Positions 57,778-64,000 of a stretch of 64,000 nt of DNA are shown one piece after another (position 1 is the first letter of the stretch; each line of letters starts with the position of its first letter). The stretch is taken from contig JADQCB010000008.1 of NCBI GenBank assembly GCA_016278325.1, positions 83,772 to 147,771 on the forward strand, read 5' to 3'. Source of the DNA: Actibacterium sp. (GTDB lineage Bacteria; Pseudomonadota; Alphaproteobacteria; Rhodobacterales; Rhodobacteraceae). The position numbers and the translations under genes were made by a program. The notes under the pieces were generated by a model. The model ran no database searches, was not told where the DNA came from, and saw only the letters and a program-made list of their open reading frames with translations.

Positions 57778-58089
57778 TCAGTCCAGCCGAACCGCCGTGC
57801 CGCTGGCCGACACCATCAGCATGCTGTTGATGACCTCGTAATCCAGATCCACCCCGACAACCGCATTGGCGCCAAGCGCGGCGGCGCGGTCCTGCATTTC
57901 CCCAAGCGCGGTCTCGCGCGCCTGGCCCAGCGATTTTTCATATGCCCCGGACCGGCCGCCCAGGATATCGGTGATCCCGGCGAAAACGTCGCGGAAGACA
58001 TTGGCGCCCAGGATGGCCTCTCCGGTGACGATGCCCTTGTAATCGGCGATACGCTGCCCCTCGATCGTTGAGGTGGTGGTCACGATCAT
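57778..58089 (-). CDS. YbjQ/UPF0145-family protein
   Basis: A 103-residue protein of the YbjQ (heavy-metal-binding domain-like, DUF74) family. The segment [52 protein letters not shown] (positions 3-54) and the [15 protein letters not shown] core are typical. Family members are small oligomers of unknown function. It lies inside the suf operon, sharing one base with the small membrane gene upstream. Confidence 0.88.
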   Translation of the reverse strand: MIVTTTSTIEGQRIADYKGIVTGEAILGANVFRDVFAGITDILGGRSGAYEKSLGQARETALGEMQDRAAALGANAVVGVDLDYEVINSMLMVSASGTAVRLD

Positions 58090-58262
58090 TATCGTCCTCC
58101 CATCATGAAATGCGCGAAGATGCGACCGGCAAATCCCGATATCAGGGCGATGACCGCCACCATCCAGGTTCGGGTCATGTCCATGACCGCATCCACGGCG
58201 AAGGCGAAAACCGCGCAGAACAGCCCCGTCAACAGCGCCGATATCACCAGTTCGCGGCTCAT
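58089..58262 (-). CDS. very small membrane protein in the suf operon
   Basis: A 57-residue protein with two predicted membrane helices ([19 protein letters not shown] and [20 protein letters not shown]). It starts at an ATG 25 bp after the sufB stop. Its stop overlaps the ybjQ start by one base, so the two are likely coupled. No function is known. Confidence 0.65.
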   Translation of the reverse strand: MSRELVISALLTGLFCAVFAFAVDAVMDMTRTWMVAVIALISGFAGRIFAHFMMGGR

Positions 58263-58287
58263 TGCGCGTTTCCCGACGCCCCGGCCA

Positions 58288-59823
58288 TCAACCGACCGAG
58301 CCTTCGAGCGAGATCGCAACCAGTTGCTGGGCTTCCATCGCGAATTCCATCGGCAACGCCTGCAACACATCCTTGCAGAACCCGTTGACGATCAGCGCCA
58401 CGGCCTCTTCCTCGTCCATTCCGCGCGAGCGGCAATAGAACATCTGGTCATCGTCGACCTTCGATGTCGTCGCCTCGTGCTCGACCCGGCTGGAATTGTT
58501 CTTCACCTCGATATAGGGCACCGTGTGCGCGCCGCAGGTATCGCCGATCAACAGGCTGTCGCACTGGGTGTAATTCCGGCTGTTGGCGGCCTTCGGGTGC
58601 ATCGACACCAGCCCGCGATAGGTGTTCTGCGCGTGGCCCGCGCTGATCCCCTTGCTGACGATCCGCGAACGGGTGTTGCGCCCCAGATGGATCATCTTGG
58701 TGCCGGTATCGGCCTGCTGCCAGTTATTGGTGATCGCGATCGAATAGAACTCGCCCTGGCTGTCATTGCCGCGCAGGATGCAGGAGGGGTATTTCCACGT
58801 CACCGCCGAGCCGGTCTCGACCTGCGTCCACATCACCTTGGAGCGGTCGCCGCGGCAATCGGCGCGCTTGGTCACGAAGTTATAGATGCCCCCCTTGCCG
58901 TTCTCGTCGCCGGGATACCAGTTCTGCACGGTGGAGTATTTCACCTCGGCGTCTTCCTCGGCGATGATCTCGACCACCGCGGCATGCAGTTGCGCCTGAT
59001 CGCGCTGCGGCGCGGTGCAGCCTTCCAGGTAAGAGACATAGCTGCCCTTGTCGGCGATGATCAGCGTGCGCTCGAACTGGCCGGTATTCTCGGCGTTGAT
59101 CCGGAAATAGGTCGAAAGCTCCATCGGGCAGCGCACGCCCGGCGGCACATAGACGAACGAGCCGTCGGAAAACACCGCGCTGTTGAGCGTGGCATAGAAA
59201 TTGTCCGATTGCGGCACCACCGAGCCGAGATATTTCCGCACCAGCTCGGGGTGGTTCTGGATCGCCTCGGAGATCGAACAGAAGATGACACCGGCCTTCT
59301 GCAATTCCTTCTGGAAGGTCGTGCCGACCGACACGCTGTCGAACACCGCGTCCACCGCGACCTTGCGCTCGCTCTCGCGCCCGTCGGCGGGGGCCGCCTC
59401 GGCGCCCTCGACACCGGCCAGGATCATCTGCTCTTTCAACGGGATGCCCAGCTTCTCATAGGTCGCCAGCAGCTTGGGATCGACCTCGTCCAGGCTCTTG
59501 GGCTTGTGCTCCATGCTCTTGGGGCGCGCATAGTAATACTGGCTTTGAAAGTCGATCTTCGGATATTCGACCATCGCCCATGTCGGTTCCTGCTTTTGCA
59601 GCCAGCGGGCATAGGCGGCCAGACGCCAGTCGGTCATCCATTCCGGCTCGTTGTTCTTGGTCGAGATCAGGCGAACGATATCCTCGTTCAACCCCATGGG
59701 CGCATAGTCCATCTCGATGTCGGTTTCCCAGCCGTGCTTGTACTTTCCGGCCATCGACTGGACGGTCTCCACGGTTTCCCGGTCGACCCCCTCGCGTATG
59801 TCGCTCTGCTTCACGGTATCCAT
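58288..59823 (-). CDS. sufB: Fe-S cluster assembly protein SufB
   Basis: A 511-residue SufB. The diagnostic core includes [22 protein letters not shown] and [12 protein letters not shown], plus the C-terminal [22 protein letters not shown] with the cysteine linked to sulfur acceptance. It is the cluster-building subunit of SufBCD. Two Met codons lie 6 bp apart; the second (59823) has the better distance from AGAGG. It is 47 bp downstream of the cysteine desulfurase gene. Confidence 0.95.
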   Translation of the reverse strand: MDTVKQSDIREGVDRETVETVQSMAGKYKHGWETDIEMDYAPMGLNEDIVRLISTKNNEPEWMTDWRLAAYARWLQKQEPTWAMVEYPKIDFQSQYYYARPKSMEHKPKSLDEVDPKLLATYEKLGIPLKEQMILAGVEGAEAAPADGRESERKVAVDAVFDSVSVGTTFQKELQKAGVIFCSISEAIQNHPELVRKYLGSVVPQSDNFYATLNSAVFSDGSFVYVPPGVRCPMELSTYFRINAENTGQFERTLIIADKGSYVSYLEGCTAPQRDQAQLHAAVVEIIAEEDAEVKYSTVQNWYPGDENGKGGIYNFVTKRADCRGDRSKVMWTQVETGSAVTWKYPSCILRGNDSQGEFYSIAITNNWQQADTGTKMIHLGRNTRSRIVSKGISAGHAQNTYRGLVSMHPKAANSRNYTQCDSLLIGDTCGAHTVPYIEVKNNSSRVEHEATTSKVDDDQMFYCRSRGMDEEEAVALIVNGFCKDVLQALPMEFAMEAQQLVAISLEGSVG

Positions 59824-59870
59824 TCGCATTTCCTCTCTGCGTCACCGATGACGCTGATCCCTCTCCTGGC

Positions 59871-60914
59871 TCACGCCGCGCGGGCGCGGAATTTTTGGTG
59901 CCGCGCCAACCAGGCATCGGCGAAGCGGTCGATCTGTTCCGCCGTGGTCCCCGGCCCCAGCGACACGCGCAGCGCGCTTGCCGCCGCCACGTCCGACAGG
60001 CCGATCGCCTGCAACACCCGGCTGGTGCCGACCTTGCCGCTGGAACAGGCCGCGCCGGCCGAAACCGCGAACCCGGCAAGGTCCATCTGCATGACCTGGG
60101 TCTCGCCCTTCCAGCCCGGTGTGACGAGGCAACTGGTGTTGGGCAGGCGCGATTCCCCTTTTCCGACAAAAATAGTCTCTTTTGATCCGGCTGCAATGCA
60201 TGTTTCCAGCCTGTCGCGCAGGTTTTCGACGTTTTTCCAGACGCCATCGGCCAGATCCCGCGCCGCCGCCTCGGCCGCGGCGCCGAACCCGGCGATGCCG
60301 ATCACGTTCTCGGTGCCGGCGCGGCGGCCCATTTCCTGCCCGCCGCCGCGGATGCGCGCATCCAGTTCCAGCCCGCGGCGCAGAACCAGCGCGCCCACAC
60401 CTTTCGGCCCGCCCAGCTTGTGGGCCGAGACGATCGCCATATCCGCGCCGGACCAGTTGAACGCCATCGGAAGCTTGCCGAAACCCTGCGTCATGTCGCT
60501 GACCGCCAGCCCCGGCGGCAGGTCCTGCACGACCCCCGTTTCGGAATTGGCAATCTGCACACAGCTTTGCGCCGGATCGCCGATCGCGACCCGCCCGGCC
60601 GCATCCACGGCCAGATCGCACTCCACCCAGGCCGCGACCGCGTCATGCTCGATCGCGCCCGCATGCAGCCCCCGGCCGGCCAGCGCCAGCGCGGCAGCCT
60701 CGGTGGCCGACGACGTGAACACGATATCGGCGCCCTCGGCCCCGAACGCGGCGGCCACCTGCGCGCGGGCCTTCTCGACAAGCGCCTTGGCGGCGCGCCC
60801 CTCTGCATGCACGCTCGACGGGTTTCCGGCCACGTCCAGCGCCGCGATCATCGCGTCGCGCGCCTCGGGGCGCAGCGGCATCGTCGCGTTATTGTCCAGA
60901 TAGACCCGGCTCAC
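59871..60914 (-). CDS. cysteine desulfurase, NifS/IscS-like
   Basis: A 347-residue group I cysteine desulfurase. The PLP lysine is in IVSAHKLGGPKG (Lys166), and the active cysteine is in SAGAACSSGKVGTSRV (Cys290). It opens VYLDNNATMPLRPEARDAM, typical of NifS/IscS. The start is GTG (60914), preceded by AGAGGG; no ATG fits the family start. The operon therefore carries two desulfurases of different types, this one and SufS. It is 97 bp downstream of iscR. Confidence 0.88.
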   Translation of the reverse strand: MSRVYLDNNATMPLRPEARDAMIAALDVAGNPSSVHAEGRAAKALVEKARAQVAAAFGAEGADIVFTSSATEAAALALAGRGLHAGAIEHDAVAAWVECDLAVDAAGRVAIGDPAQSCVQIANSETGVVQDLPPGLAVSDMTQGFGKLPMAFNWSGADMAIVSAHKLGGPKGVGALVLRRGLELDARIRGGGQEMGRRAGTENVIGIAGFGAAAEAAARDLADGVWKNVENLRDRLETCIAAGSKETIFVGKGESRLPNTSCLVTPGWKGETQVMQMDLAGFAVSAGAACSSGKVGTSRVLQAIGLSDVAAASALRVSLGPGTTAEQIDRFADAWLARHQKFRARAA

Positions 60915-61011
60915 CGCTCGACCCTCTTCACCCGGCACCGATTGCTCCGCCCCTCGGGGCAATGCCCCGGTTCCTCGTGCGCCCGGCGCATACCATTGCC
61001 ACCCGGCCCTG

Positions 61012-61491
61012 TCATTCGGTCGCGTCCACGGCATCCTCGTCCACCACCGCGAACAGGTTGGGCACCGCCGGGCAGGGCGCGAGATCGTTCGCGATGACGT
61101 CCGATAGCCGCGCCTGGTGCAGGAACACGTAGACATGCGCGCTCAGCCCTTCCCACAGGCGATTGGTCAGCGATTGCGCGCGCGTCCCCGACATCCCGCC
61201 GCTGGCGCCGGCACCCGAATGCATGGCGCTTACCGTCTCGTCCACCGCGCCCAGCACATCGACCACCCGGATTTCCGCGGTGGGGCGGGCCAGCCGATAA
61301 CCGCCCCCGGGTCCGCGCACCGATTCGACGAGCTCCGCCCGGCGCAGCTTCACGAAGAGCTGCTCCAGATAGGGAAGCGAGATGCTCTGGCGCCGTGAAA
61401 TCTCGGACAATGTGGTCAGGCACCCCTCGGGCTGCAAAGCCAGATCGGCAAGCGCGACCATCGCGTAACGGCCCTTGGTGCTGAGTTTCAT
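61012..61491 (-). CDS. iscR: IscR-like Rrf2-family regulator lacking the canonical cluster cysteines
   Basis: A 159-residue Rrf2/IscR-type regulator heading the suf operon. The winged helix-turn-helix is standard (MKLSTKGRYAMVALADLALQ; LPYLEQLFVKLRRAELVESVRGPGGGYRLAR). The three-cysteine cluster motif of E. coli IscR (Cys92, 98, 104) is absent: the matching stretch reads MHSGAGASGGMSGTRAQSLTNRLW. Only Cys24 and Cys140 remain. I recall that Rhodobacter IscR is similar and was reported to hold a cluster with unusual ligands. The ATG at 61491 is used over 61506. Confidence 0.9.
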   Translation of the reverse strand: MKLSTKGRYAMVALADLALQPEGCLTTLSEISRRQSISLPYLEQLFVKLRRAELVESVRGPGGGYRLARPTAEIRVVDVLGAVDETVSAMHSGAGASGGMSGTRAQSLTNRLWEGLSAHVYVFLHQARLSDVIANDLAPCPAVPNLFAVVDEDAVDATE

Positions 61492-61516
61492 GGCACGATA
61501 CCTCACAAATGCTTGA

Positions 61517-61553
61517 CGAGTGGCTGCGGGATTATTACCTCACTGTCCACTCG
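61517..61553. promoter_or_regulatory. dyad upstream of iscR
   Basis: CGAGTGG (61517-61523) and CCACTCG (61547-61553) form a perfect 7-bp inverted repeat with a 23-base spacer that includes an A/T-rich TAATAAT on the iscR strand. It begins 26 bp upstream of the iscR start, in the promoter region shared with the divergent hydrolase. It may be an iron or IscR operator; no specific consensus is claimed. Confidence 0.35.
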
Positions 61554-61648
61554 CAACCGGCGCCAGCGCACCGATTTAGAACAGTTCTAGGTTGCCCGAG
61601 GGAATTCGTCAAGAATGCCTTCCGGGTTCCGCAATCAAAGAGACATAT

Positions 61649-62302
61649 ATGCCCGAGGTGATCTTTCCCGGCCCCGAAGGACGGCTCGAAGGCCGCTATC
61701 ACCCGCAAAAGGAAAAGGACGCCCCCATCGCCATCATGCTGCACCCGCATCCGCAGTTCGGGGGCACGATGAACAACAAGGTCGTCTACAACCTGCATTA
61801 CGCCTTCTACAAGATGGGCTTCACCGTTCTGCGCTTCAACTTCCGCAGTGTCGGGCGCAGCCAGGGTGAATACGACCAGGGTGTGGGCGAGCTTTCGGAT
61901 GCCGCGTCGGCGCTGGATTACCTTCAGTCGATGAACCAGAACGCCAAGCATTGCTGGGTGGCCGGTTTCAGCTTTGGCGCCTGGATCGGGATGCAGCTGT
62001 TGATGCGCCGGCCCGAGATCACCGGTTTCATCAGCGTCTCGCCGCCGGCGAACATGTATGACTTTTCCTTCCTGGCCCCCTGCCCCAGTTCGGGGCTGAT
62101 CATCAACGGATCGGCCGACCGCGTGGCCCCGCCCGCCGACACCCATGCGCTGGTGGGCAAATTGCAGGAGCAGAAGGGCATCACCGTCTCGCATGAAGAA
62201 ATCGAAGGCGCCGGGCATTTCTTCGAGGATCCCTTCATGGACCCGATGATCGAAAGCGTCGAGCATTACGTGCGCCGCCGCCTCACCGAATCGACGCGCT
62301 AG
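61649..62302 (+). CDS. alpha/beta hydrolase
   Basis: A 217-residue alpha/beta hydrolase of the small, lipase-like group (MPEVIFPGPEGRLEGRYHPQ..., AIMLHPHPQFGGTMNNKV). The nucleophile elbow is GFSFGAWIG, the acid is in SADRVAPPADT, and the likely catalytic His is in IEGAGHFFED. The oxyanion region is HPHPQFGG. The ATG at 61649 is chosen as the family-typical start. The substrate is unknown. The small conserved gene follows 9 bp later. Confidence 0.85.
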   Translation: MPEVIFPGPEGRLEGRYHPQKEKDAPIAIMLHPHPQFGGTMNNKVVYNLHYAFYKMGFTVLRFNFRSVGRSQGEYDQGVGELSDAASALDYLQSMNQNAKHCWVAGFSFGAWIGMQLLMRRPEITGFISVSPPANMYDFSFLAPCPSSGLIINGSADRVAPPADTHALVGKLQEQKGITVSHEEIEGAGHFFEDPFMDPMIESVEHYVRRRLTESTR

Positions 62303-62311
62303 AGGCCGCGC

Positions 62312-62566
62312 ATGGGCGTTGTCGAGGATCTGGCCGACGCCTTGGCCCGCGACGCGATCGAAGCGGCCGAGCGGCTGGGCGACGATCGGCTGGTCGAGGA
62401 TATGGCCAGGGCGATCGGGGCCGGCTCGACCACCGCCGAAGAGGCGTTCCTGACCGCCGTGCGCATCCGCCTGGCGATCGCTCGCGGGCGCAGATTTCTC
62501 GAAGAGCGGGATGCGAGAGCCAAAGGCACCGCTGGGCCGGCCCCGTCCGGATCGCCCGGAACCTGA
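62312..62566 (+). CDS. small conserved helical protein
   Basis: An 84-residue mostly helical, charged protein (MGVVEDLADALARDAIEAAERLGDDRLVEDMARAI..., given to residue 35). AGAGG lies 7 bases upstream of the start. It is probably co-transcribed with the alpha/beta hydrolase. I do not recognise a family. Confidence 0.6.
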   Translation: MGVVEDLADALARDAIEAAERLGDDRLVEDMARAIGAGSTTAEEAFLTAVRIRLAIARGRRFLEERDARAKGTAGPAPSGSPGT

Positions 62567-62624
62567 CAGCAGAACCTGACCGCATGCGCCCGGCACGGAC
62601 AGGGCTGTTTTGCCGGCCCTGAGT

Positions 62625-62640
62625 GTATACCTTTGCATAC
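62625..62640. promoter_or_regulatory. near-palindrome upstream of icd
   Basis: GTATAC-CTTT-GCATAC is an inverted repeat with five of six base pairs matching, 70-85 bp upstream of the icd start, in a local A/T-rich patch. It is a candidate operator; the protein that would bind it is unknown. Confidence 0.3.
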
Positions 62641-62709
62641 CCTTTCACGCCGCGGCGCTTTGCGCTATGAGGCGCGCAATTGATTCATCCGATGAAAAGA
62701 GGGCCACCC

Positions 62710-63924
62710 ATGACCAAGATCAAAGTCGAAAACCCGGTTGTCGAGCTCGACGGCGACGAGATGACCCGGATCATCTGGGATTTCATCAAGAAAAAGCTGA
62801 TCCTGCCCTACCTGGATGTCGACCTGCTGTATTACGATCTCAGCATCCAGGAACGCGACCGCACCGACGACCAGATCACCGTGGACGCGGCCGAGAAGAT
62901 CAAGGAAATCGGCGTCGGCGTCAAATGCGCCACCATCACCCCCGACGAGGCGCGGGTCGAGGAATTCGGCCTCAAGAAGATGTGGCGCAGCCCCAACGGC
63001 ACGATCCGCAACATCCTTGGTGGCGTGGTGTTCCGCGCACCGATCATCTGCTCGAACGTGCCGCGCCTGGTGCCCGGCTGGACCAAACCCATCGTGATCG
63101 GCCGCCACGCCTTCGGCGACCAGTACCGCGCCACCGATTTCCGCTTTCCCGGGGCCGGCAAGCTGTCGATGAAATTCGTCGGCGAGGATGGCGAAGTGAT
63201 TGAGCGCGAGGTCTATGACGCGCCCTCCGCCGGCGTCTTCATGGGAATGTACAACCTCGACCAGTCGATCCGCGATTTCGCGCGTGCCTCGATGAATTAC
63301 GGCCTTCAGATGGGCTGGCCGGTCTACCTGTCGACCAAGAACACGATCCTCAAGGCCTATGACGGCCGCTTCAAGGATCTGTTCCAGGAAGTCTTCGACA
63401 CCGAGTTCAAGGACAAGTTCGAAAAGGCCGGCATCACCTATGAACACCGCCTGATCGACGACATGGTGGCGGCCGCGATGAAATGGTCGGGCGGCTATGT
63501 CTGGGCCTGCAAGAACTATGACGGCGACGTGCAATCGGACACGGTTGCGCAGGGGTTCGGCAGCCTCGGGCTGATGACCAGCCAGTTGATGACGCCCGAT
63601 GGCAAGATCATGGAGGCCGAGGCCGCCCACGGCACCGTCACCCGCCACTATCGCCAGCACCAGAAGGGCGAGCAGACCTCGACCAACTCGATCGCTTCGA
63701 TCTATGCCTGGACAGGCGGGCTGAAGCACCGCGCCAAGCTGGACGGCAACGACGAATTGCTGAACTTCGCCCAGACCCTGGAACGGGTGGTGGTCGAGAC
63801 CGTGGAATCGGGCTTCATGACCAAGGATCTGGCATTGCTGGTCGGCCCGGATCAGAAATGGCTGACCACGATGGGATTCCTCGAAAAGGTCGACGAGAAT
63901 CTGAACAAGGCACTGGCCGGCTGA
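62710..63924 (+). CDS. icd: NADP-dependent isocitrate dehydrogenase
   Basis: A 404-residue isocitrate dehydrogenase of the dimeric, eukaryote-like type II. It shows [25 protein letters not shown], the substrate-binding [13 protein letters not shown], the Tyr/Lys catalytic region and [20 protein letters not shown] with the metal-binding aspartates, and the NADP-adenine loop [16 protein letters not shown]. It carries out the oxidative decarboxylation step of the TCA cycle. The ATG at 62710 is preferred over 62680. A terminator follows. Confidence 0.96.
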   Translation: MTKIKVENPVVELDGDEMTRIIWDFIKKKLILPYLDVDLLYYDLSIQERDRTDDQITVDAAEKIKEIGVGVKCATITPDEARVEEFGLKKMWRSPNGTIRNILGGVVFRAPIICSNVPRLVPGWTKPIVIGRHAFGDQYRATDFRFPGAGKLSMKFVGEDGEVIEREVYDAPSAGVFMGMYNLDQSIRDFARASMNYGLQMGWPVYLSTKNTILKAYDGRFKDLFQEVFDTEFKDKFEKAGITYEHRLIDDMVAAAMKWSGGYVWACKNYDGDVQSDTVAQGFGSLGLMTSQLMTPDGKIMEAEAAHGTVTRHYRQHQKGEQTSTNSIASIYAWTGGLKHRAKLDGNDELLNFAQTLERVVVETVESGFMTKDLALLVGPDQKWLTTMGFLEKVDENLNKALAG

Positions 63925-63945
63925 CACGCGCCGCGCTAGTCAGGC

Positions 63946-63971
63946 GGGGCGGGGGTCGCGGCCCCCGCCCC
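63946..63971 (+). terminator. GC-rich hairpin after icd
   Basis: A perfect 10-bp stem (GGGGCGGGGG with CCCCCGCCCC) and a 6-base loop lie 22 bp after the icd stop. The following CCTTCTCGTT has only a weak T content, so the hairpin is likely but not certain to terminate. Confidence 0.6.
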
Positions 63972-64000
63972 CTTCTCGTTGGACCCGTGCCCATGCCGAT

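Overview
The window is a stretch of a high-GC alphaproteobacterial chromosome, most likely from the Rhodobacteraceae/Roseobacter group. The basis is gene content: a GapR-type DUF2312 protein, a TIGR02300 FYDLN protein, an IscR without the usual cysteine cluster ligands heading a suf operon, an ScfR-type acyl regulator, a COQ9 protein, an alphaproteobacterial LexA box, and a repeat of a kind I recall from Roseobacter intergenic regions. Coding is dense and operons are compact, with many ATGA-type overlaps. No insertion sequence, prophage, CRISPR array or rRNA was seen, and no gap between genes exceeds about 260 bp.

Layout. 1-4.9 kb: the start of a TolC-family gene (runs off the left edge), a PCMT-like methyltransferase, GapR, a FadB/FadJ-like protein with a degenerate dehydrogenase half, and a DksA/TraR-type regulator. 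5-6.9 kb: a sulfur-handling unit (Blh/persulfide-dioxygenase-like metallohydrolase plus two YeeE/YedE half-transporters). 7-8.1 kb: a lone FliM/FliN-domain protein. 8.1-20.4 kb: a probable acetate/short-chain-acid locus. It holds a CrbS-like SLC5-histidine kinase, a small membrane protein and a lone receiver (all translationally coupled), an ScfR regulator, then divergently a complete LIV-type ABC transporter and acetyl-CoA synthetase.

20.5-29.4 kb: a sugar-acid locus with an SMP-30 lactonase, a complete ribose-type ABC importer, a cytoplasmic GAF-histidine kinase/response regulator pair divergent from the importer, and dgoA-dgoK for the lower half of the De Ley-Doudoroff galactonate route. 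Two identical 11-bp repeats, 21 bp apart, lie between the importer and the kinase. 29.5-32.8 kb: a two-gene unit of an ATP-grasp ligase and a large, unassigned protein in which I see a papain-like Gln/Cys/His/Asn arrangement. This is the best candidate here for an undescribed system.

33-44.6 kb: mostly housekeeping genes (STAS/SpoIIAA-like, quinone oxidoreductase, COQ9, rpsU, AldR/alanine dehydrogenase, mscL, GST, YtoQ, a phosphoribosyltransferase, pheT, a GntR regulator with a perfect 20-bp palindrome at its start, a YgjP-like metallopeptidase, TIGR02300 and tRNA-Ala). 44.8-52.2 kb: metG, an MFS transporter, an imuA-like gene with a LexA box but no neighbouring imuB or dnaE2, a periplasmic DsrE protein, an aldo/keto reductase, a carnitine dehydrogenase-thioesterase fusion and tRNA-Arg. 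52.2-61.6 kb: a methyltransferase and a long iscR-cysteine desulfurase-sufB-(small)-ybjQ-sufC-sufD-(2 membrane genes)-sufS operon. 61.6-64 kb: an alpha/beta hydrolase, a small conserved protein and isocitrate dehydrogenase.
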